This document shows positions 6,235 to 13,457 of a DNA stretch of 16,079 nucleotides, piece by piece. The position numbers and the translations under genes are program-made. A model generated the notes under the pieces. That model was not told the origin of the DNA. It was given only the letters and a program-made list of their open reading frames with translations, and did not search any database. The DNA comes from CAKUIA01 sp044433115 (GTDB lineage Bacteria > Verrucomicrobiota > Verrucomicrobiia > Opitutales > Intestinicryptomonadaceae). The stretch spans positions 1-16,079 of the forward strand of contig JAWXTY010000032.1 in the NCBI GenBank assembly GCA_044433115.1, given 5' to 3'. The number at the start of each line of letters is the position of its first letter. Positions within the stretch are counted from its first letter, which is position 1.

Positions 6235-7170
6235 TTATTTAACGAGCTTAGACATAATTGCCTTTTGCACGTGTAGTCTATTTTCTGCTTCGTCGAATAC
6301 GATGCTTGCCTTAGAGTTAAGAACTTCTTCGGAAACCTCTTGACCTGCGTGAGCTGGCAAACAGTGCATAAACAAAGCGTTATCTTTTGCTAATCCCATT
6401 AGCTCAGAATTTACTTGATAAGGCGAGAATAATTTTAATCTTTTTTCCATCTCATCTTCCATTCCCATACTTACCCACACGTCTGTATACAAGACATCTG
6501 CGTTCTTTGCAGCTCTTTTTGGGTCGCTATCAAAGCTCCAAGTCTTTTCTATGCCTGCGTCTGTGTAAAGTTTATCAACTTCTGAGCTTGGCTCAAAGCC
6601 TTCGGGTCCACATAACACCACTTCAAAGCCAAACATAGAGCCTGCCAATGCAAGAGAGTTCGCCATATTACAAGCAGTGTCGCCAAAGAAAGTAAACTTC
6701 TTGCCCTTTAGAGACTCCAATGACATATCGCCATTTGAGAAACGCTCAAGCATTGTAAATGTATCTGTATAAGATTGGCAAGGGTGCAAGAAATCTGTCA
6801 AAGCATTTACCACAGGTAAATCGCTATATTTTGCAAAATCCTCAACCAAGCTATGCTCGTATGCTCTAATTACCAAGCCACTTAGATACCTATTCATAAT
6901 CTTTGCAGTATCTTCAACGCTCTCGCCTCTTGATAGTTGCAATTCGTTTGTATCTAAAAGCATAGCGTTAGCCCCTAGCTCGTACAATCCAACTTGGAAA
7001 GATAGCCTAGTTCTTGTGCTTTTCTTAAAAAACATCATAGCCCAAGATTGCCCACGCAACAAATCTAAGGGGCAAGCCGACCTAGACTTTTTATAACGCA
7101 TTGCCAACTCAAAAACTTCTTGAGCTTGATCTACACTGAAATCTGTTTCTTTTAAAAATGATTTTCTCAT
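6235..7170 (-). CDS. argF: ornithine carbamoyltransferase
   Basis: Transfers a carbamoyl group to ornithine to form citrulline. The 311-residue protein carries the carbamoyl-phosphate motif STRTR at residues 51-55, HPCQ at 129-132, the ornithine-loop SMG in DVWVSMGMEDE, and HCLPAH at 269-274. STRTR, SMG and HCLP together indicate an ornithine rather than an N-acetylornithine or aspartate carbamoyltransferase, consistent with ArgJ upstream making free ornithine. It lies 30 bases after argD with a ribosome site TAAGGAA about ten bases before the ATG. It is most likely a cytoplasmic trimer. Confidence 0.97.
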   Translation of the reverse strand: MRKSFLKETDFSVDQAQEVFELAMRYKKSRSACPLDLLRGQSWAMMFFKKSTRTRLSFQVGLYELGANAMLLDTNELQLSRGESVEDTAKIMNRYLSGLVIRAYEHSLVEDFAKYSDLPVVNALTDFLHPCQSYTDTFTMLERFSNGDMSLESLKGKKFTFFGDTACNMANSLALAGSMFGFEVVLCGPEGFEPSSEVDKLYTDAGIEKTWSFDSDPKRAAKNADVLYTDVWVSMGMEDEMEKRLKLFSPYQVNSELMGLAKDNALFMHCLPAHAGQEVSEEVLNSKASIVFDEAENRLHVQKAIMSKLVK

Positions 7171-7200
7171 AATTTTATATTCCTTATTTAAAGCTTTAAG

Positions 7201-8391
7201 TTATAGGCTTTTTAGAGTCTTTTCTAAAATATCTAAAGCCTTTTTAATTTCGTTTTCTTTTACAGTTAAAGGTGGTAAAAATCTAATTGCATTTGCCCCA
7301 GCTGGTATAGTTATCAAGCCATTTTGCATTAACTTTGCTACTACGCTTGAGTTTAAATATTCATCTTGAAGCAATATCGCAAGCATAAGTCCCTCGCCCC
7401 TCGCCAATTTGATGACATTAGAATATTTCTTTACAAGCTTATCCAAGCCAGATTTCAATATCTTCGACATAGCCTTAACATTGTCGCAAATATTCTTCTT
7501 GTCTATATATTCAACTACAGCCAAGCCTGCCGAACAAGCCAAAGGGTTACCCCCATAGGTAGTTCCGTGCGTGCCTGCCACAAATAAATCTGCTATCTTT
7601 TCCTTAATCAAGACTGCCCCTATAGGGAAACCTGAGCCTAAGCCCTTTGCCATAGATATACCATCTGGCACTACGCCAAATTTTTGGAAAGCATAGAACT
7701 TAGATGTCCTTGCAATCCCGCATTGAACTTCGTCGAAGAAGAGCAAGCTAGAGTGTTTATCGCACAATGCTCTAAGTTCTTTTAGGAATTTTTTATCTGC
7801 TGGCAAAACGCCACTTTCGCCTTGTATAGGCTCTATCAAAACTCCAGCAATATCGCCTTGTTCTAAGTATTTCGCAAAAGACTCTATATTATTAAATTCA
7901 GCCTCTAAGAAAGTTGGAACATAAGGAGCAAAATGCTTTTGAACCTTCTCTTGCATAGTTGCAGAAAGGGTAGCCATCGTTCTTCCGTGAAAAGAGTTTT
8001 TAGCAACTATAATCTTATGTCTTGGGCTTTCAAAAGTTTCGCCATAGAGCCTTGCAGACTTTATCAAAGCCTCGTTTGCCTCTGCCCCACTATTACAGAA
8101 AAAGACTTTACCAAACTTTGCCTTAGTAACTAATTTTTCAGCCAAGTTTGCCTGTGGCTCATTTGCATATAAGTTACTACAATGCACCATTTTCCCAGCT
8201 TGCTCCGTTATAGCCTTAAGCCAATAAGCATTGCTATGCCCTAAGCTAAGAACAGCAATGCCAGCTCCAAAGTCTAAATATTTCTTATCGCTTTCGTCGT
8301 ATACATAAGTACCCTTAGCCTTATTTAGCACCAAAGATGGCTCGCCATAATTGCCTACAATATACTTCTTATACTTTTCTCTAGTATTCAT
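7201..8391 (-). CDS. argD: acetylornithine aminotransferase
   Basis: A class III pyridoxal-phosphate aminotransferase that turns N-acetylglutamate semialdehyde into N-acetylornithine with glutamate as donor. The 396-residue protein shows NSGAEANEALIKSAR at 100-114 (cofactor phosphate contact SGAEA), the cofactor-pyridine Asp in FFDEVQCGI (Asp220, Glu221) and the Schiff-base lysine in SMAKGLGSGFPIGAV (Lys249). The position between argB and argF supports ArgD rather than GABA or ornithine aminotransferase. Its ATG overlaps the argB TGA stop in an ATGA arrangement, which suggests translational coupling. ArgD enzymes often also serve as succinyldiaminopimelate aminotransferase in lysine synthesis; that cannot be judged here. 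Confidence 0.96.
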   Translation of the reverse strand: MNTREKYKKYIVGNYGEPSLVLNKAKGTYVYDESDKKYLDFGAGIAVLSLGHSNAYWLKAITEQAGKMVHCSNLYANEPQANLAEKLVTKAKFGKVFFCNSGAEANEALIKSARLYGETFESPRHKIIVAKNSFHGRTMATLSATMQEKVQKHFAPYVPTFLEAEFNNIESFAKYLEQGDIAGVLIEPIQGESGVLPADKKFLKELRALCDKHSSLLFFDEVQCGIARTSKFYAFQKFGVVPDGISMAKGLGSGFPIGAVLIKEKIADLFVAGTHGTTYGGNPLACSAGLAVVEYIDKKNICDNVKAMSKILKSGLDKLVKKYSNVIKLARGEGLMLAILLQDEYLNSSVVAKLMQNGLITIPAGANAIRFLPPLTVKENEIKKALDILEKTLKSL

Positions 8392-9290
8392 CTTCTTTGT
8401 TTTTCTTCGTGAATAATTTCAGTGCCAACGCCCTTATTTGTAAATATTTCCAAGAGCATAGAATGAGGCATATATCCATCTATAAAGTGAACTCTCTTAA
8501 CGCCTTCTTTCAAAGCCTTAACGCCACTATCAACCTTAGGCAACATACCCCCTTGAATGATTTTCTTATCCTTTAATCCTTGGACTTCGTCTATAAGTAG
8601 TGTAGGAATTAGCGTGCTTGCGTCGTCCTTATCATACATTAAACCTGCCACATCGCATAAAAATACAAGTCTCCTAGACTTCAATGAAGCCGCCACTGCA
8701 CTTGCTGCAACGTCTGCATTAGTATTATAAGGTAAGTAATCCTTTTCGCCCAAAGCTATAGGGCTAACAACAGCAACAGAGCCATCTGCAATAGCGTCTA
8801 TAATTATTTGCTTATCAACTTGAGAAGTTTGTCCAACAAAGCCTAAGTCAATGTCATTGCCCTCTTCGTCTTTAGAATACAACTTTTCGCACTTTAAAAC
8901 AGTATTGCCCTTTATAGACTTTGCATTCACCCCAAAAGACTTAATCATATCGCAAATTTCAGCATTTACCTTATTATTCAAAGTATCTTCTACAATCGCA
9001 ACAGTTTCTCTGTCAGTAACACGCATACCATTTTTAAATTCAGCAACAAGCCCTGCCTGAGCCATCGCCCTGCTAATAGCCTTGCCACCTCCGTGAACGA
9101 CTACAACCTTTATGCCCACCGACGCTAAAAATGCAATATCTCTAGCAACGCTTTCCTTTTTTTCAGGGTCTGGGTCGTCCATAAAAGCACCCCCATATTT
9201 AATTACAAAGGTAGAATTTTTAAACCTTTGTATATAGTCTAAAGCTTCTATTAATACTTTTGCCTTCTTTGTGCTTTCTATAATATTCAT
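8388..9290 (-). CDS. argB: acetylglutamate kinase
   Basis: Phosphorylates N-acetylglutamate, usually the regulated step of the cyclic arginine pathway. The 300-residue protein has the glycine-rich nucleotide loop VIKYGGAFM (29-37), VVVHGGGKAIS (63-73), a KGNTVLKCEK-type segment and the C-terminal TNKGVGTEI. An N-terminal helix of about 20 residues (MNIIESTKKAKVLIEALDYI) precedes the kinase core. In known NAGKs such an extension is the interlacing helix of arginine-inhibited hexamers, so feedback inhibition by arginine is likely; that is inference. The start ATG shares one base with the argJ stop (TAATG), and its TGA stop overlaps argD. Confidence 0.97.
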   Translation of the reverse strand: MNIIESTKKAKVLIEALDYIQRFKNSTFVIKYGGAFMDDPDPEKKESVARDIAFLASVGIKVVVVHGGGKAISRAMAQAGLVAEFKNGMRVTDRETVAIVEDTLNNKVNAEICDMIKSFGVNAKSIKGNTVLKCEKLYSKDEEGNDIDLGFVGQTSQVDKQIIIDAIADGSVAVVSPIALGEKDYLPYNTNADVAASAVAASLKSRRLVFLCDVAGLMYDKDDASTLIPTLLIDEVQGLKDKKIIQGGMLPKVDSGVKALKEGVKRVHFIDGYMPHSMLLEIFTNKGVGTEIIHEEKQRR

Positions 9291-10507
9291 TATTCAGCCT
9301 TATTAAAATCTACATAAGCTTCAGATAAATCTGTAGACAACACTGTCCAAGACTCTTCGCCTAAATTCAAATTGATATTTATAGTAAATTCCTTATTTGC
9401 CACAACTTCTTTCCACTGAGGCTTGTTATCTGCAAATACGCTACCTGCTTGGATAGCTACAACATCGTTATAATAAATATCCATCTTGTCAAAATCTATG
9501 CCAGTACGTGCATAGCCAGCAGCATCTGCAAGTCTACCCCAATTTGGGTCGCTGCCATACCAAGATGACTTCACCAAAAGCGAATTTGCTATAGATTTTG
9601 CAACCTTCTTAGCCTGCTCTTGGCTTGCGGCATTATTGATATTAATTTGAACCACCTTTGTTATACGTTCGCCATCGCCTACGATTAATTTCGCCAAGTG
9701 GGCACAAATTTTTTCTAGTGCCTTTGCAAATTTATCAACTAATTGAGCGTCGCACTCGCATATCTTAACTCCACTCATTGCATTTGCCATTACAAGCACT
9801 GTGTCGTTTGTACTCATATCACCATCTACGCTAATGCAGTTGAAAGTCATTTCCACAGCCCTAGACAAAGTCTTTTTAAGCAAGTCCTTAGATATATCTG
9901 CGTCCGTTGCAATAAAGGCTAGCATAGTTGCCATATTAGGCTCTATCATACCAGCTCCCTTAGCCATTGCAGACAAGTGGAAAGCCTTTCCTTCGTGTTC
10001 AACTTCAATGCTTATAGTCTTTTTTCTTGTGTCTGAAGTCAATATAGCACGTGCTGCTTTGTCGCCCTCTTCTTGAGTGCTATTTAAATTTGCCACAGCT
10101 TCACTTATGCCCTTTTCTATCTTAGCCATAGGCATCAACTCGCCTATTCTACCTGTAGAGCATACCAAAACTTCGCTAGCTAACACTCCCAATTTGTCTG
10201 CAACTAATGCACACATATCTTGAGCATCGTCCATACCCTTTAAGCCTGTGCAAGCGTTTGCATTTCCACTATTTATTATTATAGCTCTTTGAGTTTGAGA
10301 AATCTTTAAATGCTCTTTATCCAACTCAACTGGGGCTGCCCTTACGTCATTTGTAGTAAAAACACCTGCACAAACAGCTGGCACTTTAGAGTGCACCAAA
10401 GCCATATCTAACCTATTGTCGCCCTTATTTCTAATATCGCAAGAAACGCCTGCGATTTCAAAACCCAATACGTCCACTAGCCCATTGCTATTTTCTGTAA
10501 TTTTCAT
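9290..10507 (-). CDS. argJ: glutamate N-acetyltransferase / ornithine acetyltransferase
   Basis: Moves the acetyl group from N-acetylornithine to glutamate, closing the acetyl cycle and freeing ornithine; some ArgJ proteins also use acetyl-CoA and replace ArgA. The 405-residue precursor carries the self-cleavage site MAKGAGMIEPNMATMLAF, with the Ala193-Thr194 bond as the expected cleavage point and Thr194 as the nucleophile of the beta chain. Early segments VCAGVFTTNDVRAAPV and INSGNANACTG are also typical. Whether this one is bifunctional cannot be seen; no argA is present nearby. One-base TAATG overlaps at both ends (with argC and argB) point to coupled translation. Confidence 0.97.
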   Translation of the reverse strand: MKITENSNGLVDVLGFEIAGVSCDIRNKGDNRLDMALVHSKVPAVCAGVFTTNDVRAAPVELDKEHLKISQTQRAIIINSGNANACTGLKGMDDAQDMCALVADKLGVLASEVLVCSTGRIGELMPMAKIEKGISEAVANLNSTQEEGDKAARAILTSDTRKKTISIEVEHEGKAFHLSAMAKGAGMIEPNMATMLAFIATDADISKDLLKKTLSRAVEMTFNCISVDGDMSTNDTVLVMANAMSGVKICECDAQLVDKFAKALEKICAHLAKLIVGDGERITKVVQININNAASQEQAKKVAKSIANSLLVKSSWYGSDPNWGRLADAAGYARTGIDFDKMDIYYNDVVAIQAGSVFADNKPQWKEVVANKEFTININLNLGEESWTVLSTDLSEAYVDFNKAE

Positions 10508-11547
10508 TAAAGTAAACCCAACCTTTCATCTAAACCAAACATTTGGTTCATTATTTGTACAGCTTGACCACTTGCACCCTTGCACAAATTGTCAACTACG
10601 CTTGAAATTATAAAATTATCTGTCCTTGCATCGTAAATCGCACTAATATCGCATCTATTAGTAGTCGCAATATGTGCTGTGTCTGGATATGAACCCTTTG
10701 GCAATACCTTCACAAAGTTTGCATTCTCATAATACTTATTCCAAGCCTCATAAAGTTCTTCTATGCTAGAGCCATTTGCAGGAACAGTAATAGTTGTCAA
10801 TATACCCCTATTTATAGGAGCTAAATGTGGGTTAAATTGAACTACAATTTTATCTCCAAAAGCTAGAGACAACTGCTCTTCTATTTCAGATAAATGCCTA
10901 TGTGTAGCAAAGCCATATCCCTTTATGCTCTCGTTACGCTCACAAAATATATAAGCCACATCTGCCTTTTTACCAGCTCCACTAACAGAACTATAACTAT
11001 CAATAACTACGTGCTTATTCAATTTCAAGCCCTCACGCAATAGAGGTATCATAGGCACTAAAATACTAGTAGGGTAGCAACCTGCACAAGCGATTAAATT
11101 GCAATCTTGCCAATCGTCAAATAGCTCAGGAATTATATATCTAGCCATCTTCATCAACTCAGGAGCTGGATGCTCAACCCCATAATACTTCTTGTAAGTC
11201 TCAAGGCTCGACAATCTAAAGTCTGCCGAAATATCTATAACCTTCTTGCCTGCATTAATCAAAGCACTTGCATATTCTGCAGCAACTCCATGAGGCAAAG
11301 CTAAAAACCACACGTCTATATCTTCAATCTCAGCTTGAGCCTCTGGCGACGACGCTGTAAATGTCAAATTAGCATCTATCAAATGCCTAAGAGCTGGCAT
11401 CTCGTCAGCAACTTTTTTACCTGCTTGCCCACGACTAGTTACACAAGCTAACTCAGCATTAGGGTGTCTAGCCAACAAACGAATTAGCTCTGTGCCTGAA
11501 TAGCCCGAAGCTCCTGTAATTCCAACTTTTATTTTTTTACTGCTCAT
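10507..11547 (-). CDS. argC: N-acetyl-gamma-glutamyl-phosphate reductase
   Basis: NADPH-dependent reduction of N-acetylglutamyl phosphate to the semialdehyde. From the ATG at 11547 the protein has 346 residues, the usual length. The Rossmann start is GITGASGYSGTELIRLL (9-25), followed by FLALPHG (81-87) and the active-site ACAGCYPT with nucleophile Cys157. The frame stays open to 11589, but the 14 extra residues are unlike the family and a GAGGAG ribosome site lies 12 bases before the 11547 ATG, so I took that start. It is the first gene of the arg operon. The approximately 100-base gap from ispH must contain the operon promoter unless ispH is co-transcribed. Confidence 0.96.
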   Translation of the reverse strand: MSSKKIKVGITGASGYSGTELIRLLARHPNAELACVTSRGQAGKKVADEMPALRHLIDANLTFTASSPEAQAEIEDIDVWFLALPHGVAAEYASALINAGKKVIDISADFRLSSLETYKKYYGVEHPAPELMKMARYIIPELFDDWQDCNLIACAGCYPTSILVPMIPLLREGLKLNKHVVIDSYSSVSGAGKKADVAYIFCERNESIKGYGFATHRHLSEIEEQLSLAFGDKIVVQFNPHLAPINRGILTTITVPANGSSIEELYEAWNKYYENANFVKVLPKGSYPDTAHIATTNRCDISAIYDARTDNFIISSVVDNLCKGASGQAVQIMNQMFGLDERLGLL

Positions 11548-11609
11548 TATTTTTAAAAACTCCTCGATTTTTAGTGGCTTTGCCCACAAATAAAAAGAAT
11601 AAGCTATAA

Positions 11610-11638
11610 AGATTGACAGTATTTTAGACTAATTGCAA
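11610..11638 (-). promoter_or_regulatory. weak promoter candidate for the arg operon
   Basis: On the minus strand TTGCAA (11633-11638) is followed after 17 bases by the poor -10 CAATCT. The gap between the ispH stop and argC shows no terminator and no clear pair of ArgR boxes, so regulation cannot be read from it. Confidence 0.22.
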
Positions 11639-11647
11639 ACAATATAT

Positions 11648-12511
11648 CTACAATTTTTCAATTTTTTCGCAAAGTTCGTCTATCAAGAAACGAGGAGTCG
11701 ATGCCCCTGCAGTAACGCCTATAACCTCATAGTTCGCCTTAATCATATCTAAATCAAGTTCTGCAACTGTTTCTACGTGATAACAAGGCAAGCCAGTTTT
11801 CTCTGCCATAATCGCCAACTTAATAGTATTCGCCGAGTGCTTGCCCCCTATAACTACTATCGCTTGTGCCCCCTCTTCTGCAAGAGAAGTTACGTCTTTT
11901 TGACGCTCTTTAGTCGCTCCACATATAGTGTCTATAACCACAGCTTCAGGGAAACGCTCTTTGATATAGTCTGAAATTTCTCTATAATCTTTTGTAAACA
12001 TAGTAGACTGCGATACAACACATATATCACCTTCTATCTCAGGGAGTGCATCGACATCTGCAAAAGTCTTAACCACATAGCCCTTGCCATCTTTAGTATA
12101 GCCCTTTAAGCCTATAATTTCAGGGTGCTTTGGGTCGCCAAAAATGATTACAGTGTAGTCCTTAATTGCGTGTACTTTTATCCTACCTGCAATTTTACCA
12201 ACGTCTGGGCAAGTTGCGTCTTTAAATTTTATACCAAGACTCTTTAAGTAATCCCTACGCATAGGCGAAATTCCGTGAGCTCTCAATACAAGAGTGCAAG
12301 CCTCACAAGTCTTAGATAAAACTTCAATTTGCTCATCTGTGTCTAACTCGTGTATATTTTCGTCGTGGAGAACTTCCATCATCTGCCTATTGTGGATAAG
12401 TGGTCCATCTGTATAAATTTTTTGATCTTTGTCTGAAAATCTACGAGCGATACCTATAGCTCGTTCTACTCCAAAACAAAATCCTGCACTTTTTGCTCTT
12501 ATTACTTTCAT
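11648..12511 (-). CDS. ispH: 4-hydroxy-3-methylbut-2-enyl diphosphate reductase (IspH/LytB)
   Basis: The final enzyme of the MEP isoprenoid pathway, an iron-sulfur protein that makes IPP and DMAPP from HMBPP. From the ATG at 12511 it has 287 residues. All three cluster cysteines are visible: Cys12 in SAGFCFGVERA, Cys101 in DATCPDV and Cys197 in DTICGATKERQ. The substrate ligands His40, His79 (RAHG), His129 and Glu131 (HPEIIG) are also present. The frame is open to a GTG at 12565, but the first extra residues (MLIFRTH) are translated from the mobile element's inverted repeat, and MKVIRAKSAGFCFG is the normal IspH start. AAAGG just before the ATG is a poor ribosome site. Expression probably comes from the promoter within element copy 2. 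Confidence 0.97.
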   Translation of the reverse strand: MKVIRAKSAGFCFGVERAIGIARRFSDKDQKIYTDGPLIHNRQMMEVLHDENIHELDTDEQIEVLSKTCEACTLVLRAHGISPMRRDYLKSLGIKFKDATCPDVGKIAGRIKVHAIKDYTVIIFGDPKHPEIIGLKGYTKDGKGYVVKTFADVDALPEIEGDICVVSQSTMFTKDYREISDYIKERFPEAVVIDTICGATKERQKDVTSLAEEGAQAIVVIGGKHSANTIKLAIMAEKTGLPCYHVETVAELDLDMIKANYEVIGVTAGASTPRFLIDELCEKIEKL

Positions 12512-12616
12512 TGCCTTTATATTTAATATTAGTTCATAATAATGGTGAGTTCTAAAAATTAGCACTTAGCTATTTTTTAGATTATTTTGAGGTTAATTTT
12601 TTATGTTTTTAAGGAG

Positions 12617-12631
12617 GATAACAGAGTTATC
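12617..12631 (-). other. conserved small hairpin in element copy 2
   Basis: GATAAC and GTTATC form a perfect 6-bp inverted repeat around three bases. On the plus strand the hairpin overlaps an AAGGAGGATAA ribosome-site-like sequence, which would be partly buried in a plus-strand RNA. In copy 1 the same place reads GATAAT/ATTATC. Confidence 0.45.
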
Positions 12632-12650
12632 TAACGCAAAAACAGAGAAG

Positions 12651-12679
12651 ATTAGACCAAAATAGGCAAAAAAGAGCAA
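12651..12679 (-). promoter_or_regulatory. element-borne promoter facing ispH
   Basis: On the minus strand TTGCTC (12674-12679), a 17-base spacer and TCTAAT (12651-12656), identical to the unit in copy 1. Transcription would start near 12644 and give a leader of about 130 bases before the ispH ATG. Confidence 0.6.
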
Positions 12680-12740
12680 GTGTATTTTTCTTTAATCTAT
12701 TTAAAAACTAATTTTTAGAACTCACCTAATGTCTATATAT

Positions 12741-12774
12741 GAAAAAAGAGCAAGTTAAATTTTCAGAACTCACC
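12741..12774 (-). mobile_element. truncated element copy next to copy 2
   Basis: GAAAAAAGAGCAAGT and the ending TTTTCAGAACTCACC match the promoter-distal part of copy 2 (around 12668-12682 and 12711-12726) with the middle deleted. It lies 14 bases from copy 2 in the same orientation and reaches to within 45 bases of the folA ATG. It retains the -35 region but not the -10. Confidence 0.5.
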
Positions 12775-12783
12775 ACAAAAAAC

Positions 12784-12812
12784 TCGACTTTTTTTTGAAA
12801 ATCTAAGATAGT
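12784..12812 (+). promoter_or_regulatory. candidate folA promoter giving a leaderless start
   Basis: TCGACT (12784-12789), a 17-base spacer and GATAGT (12807-12812); each box matches four of six consensus bases. The expected start point is at about 12818-12819, which is the A of the folA ATG. No Shine-Dalgarno lies in the six bases between the -10 box and the ATG. Confidence 0.45.
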
Positions 12813-12818
12813 CATTTT

Positions 12819-13292
12819 ATGAATTACAAAGCTATAGTCGCTTGCGACAAAAATTTATTAATAGGAAATGGGCTAGAAATACCTTGGCGTGTTAGCGACG
12901 ACTTTAAGCACTTTAAAGCGACGACTATGGGAGGTATTATTTTGTTCGGAAAAAATACTTGGCTTAGCCTAAATAAAAGAGCATTAGCTGGCAGAGAAAA
13001 TCTAATACTAAGTTCTTCTTTAGACGAAGAAAATTCTGATAATGTAAAATATTTTAAAACTCGCCAAGCCCTCGAAGAATATTATAAAGACGACCCAAGA
13101 CAAATTTGGATATGTGGAGGTGCTAAGATTTACGAAGAGTTTTTGCCAGATTGCTCCGAAATCATTTTAAGCAAAATCAAAGGCGATTTTCTTGGCGATA
13201 CATACTTCCCAGAGTATAAAAATCTCTTTAAAGAAGAAGAAATTATACTAAGCCGCCCTCAATTTGAAGTTGTGAGATTGAAAAAAATTTAA
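12819..13292 (+). CDS. folA: dihydrofolate reductase
   Basis: Reduces dihydrofolate to tetrahydrofolate with NADPH, needed for thymidylate, purine and methionine synthesis; it is the trimethoprim target. The protein has 157 residues, close to the 159 of E. coli. The family landmarks are in order: LLIGNG with IPW (residues 13-23), the catalytic acidic residue Asp28 in RVSDDFKHFK, the cofactor segment ILFGKNTWLSL (41-51), ENLILSSS (60-67), and IWICGGAKIYEEFLP (96-110) with the conserved Gly-Gly. The sequence is rather divergent but lacks no key residue. It stands alone on its strand; upstream is a divergent element-filled spacer. The candidate promoter suggests a leaderless messenger. Confidence 0.94.
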   Translation: MNYKAIVACDKNLLIGNGLEIPWRVSDDFKHFKATTMGGIILFGKNTWLSLNKRALAGRENLILSSSLDEENSDNVKYFKTRQALEEYYKDDPRQIWICGGAKIYEEFLPDCSEIILSKIKGDFLGDTYFPEYKNLFKEEEIILSRPQFEVVRLKKI

Positions 13293-13310
13293 CTTTTTTA
13301 AAAAAAATAC

Positions 13311-13339
13311 TTGCTTTCATTTTATTATTAGGCAATATG
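13311..13339 (+). promoter_or_regulatory. candidate promoter of the Lys/Cys-rich protein gene
   Basis: TTGCTT (13311-13316), 17 bases, then AATATG (13334-13339). The -35 resembles those in the mobile element and before the tRNA (all TTGC). It implies a leader of about 110 bases before the ATG at 13458. Confidence 0.35.
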
Positions 13340-13457
13340 TCGATTTATAAGTTTAGATTATAAATAAAATCACAAACTTATAAAAACAAAAAATCATAAA
13401 AAATCCTGAAGAAACTAAGAGTAAAAAATTTTTTTTGCCCTTGAAAGAGATAATAAT

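Larger units (their letters stand above)
12544..12726 (-). mobile_element. MITE-like element, copy 2 (upstream of ispH)
   Basis: An 183-bp non-coding element with perfect 19-bp terminal inverted repeats (GGTGAGTTCTAAAAATTAG and its complement), flanked by TAAT on both sides (12540-12543 and 12727-12730). It is inverted relative to copy 1 at 289-469 and nearly identical to it; the 40 or so bases at the gene-proximal end are the same in both. The last element base is 32 bases from the ispH ATG. No reading frame of note is inside. The flank differs from the TTA seen at the other copies, so the size of the target duplication (3 or 4 bp) is unsettled. Confidence 0.87.
12512..12818. other. divergent intergenic region between ispH and folA
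   Basis: This 307-base spacer is mostly mobile-element sequence: the full copy 2 (12544-12726), then a truncated copy (12741-12774), then a candidate folA promoter (12784-12812). I see no gene in it. Confidence 0.8.

Noticed and set aside
6235..7170. argF as an N-acetylornithine carbamoyltransferase
   Set aside because: The SMG loop and HCLP motif together with ArgJ in the same operon fit ornithine as substrate.
11548..11589. Upstream start for argC at 11589
   Set aside because: The 14 extra residues are unlike ArgC, while GAGGAG lies before the ATG at 11547.
12544..12774. A CRISPR array from the repeated GAACTCACC and GAGCAAG motifs
   Set aside because: The repeats are inverted ends and a deleted copy of one element, not evenly spaced direct repeats with unique spacers.
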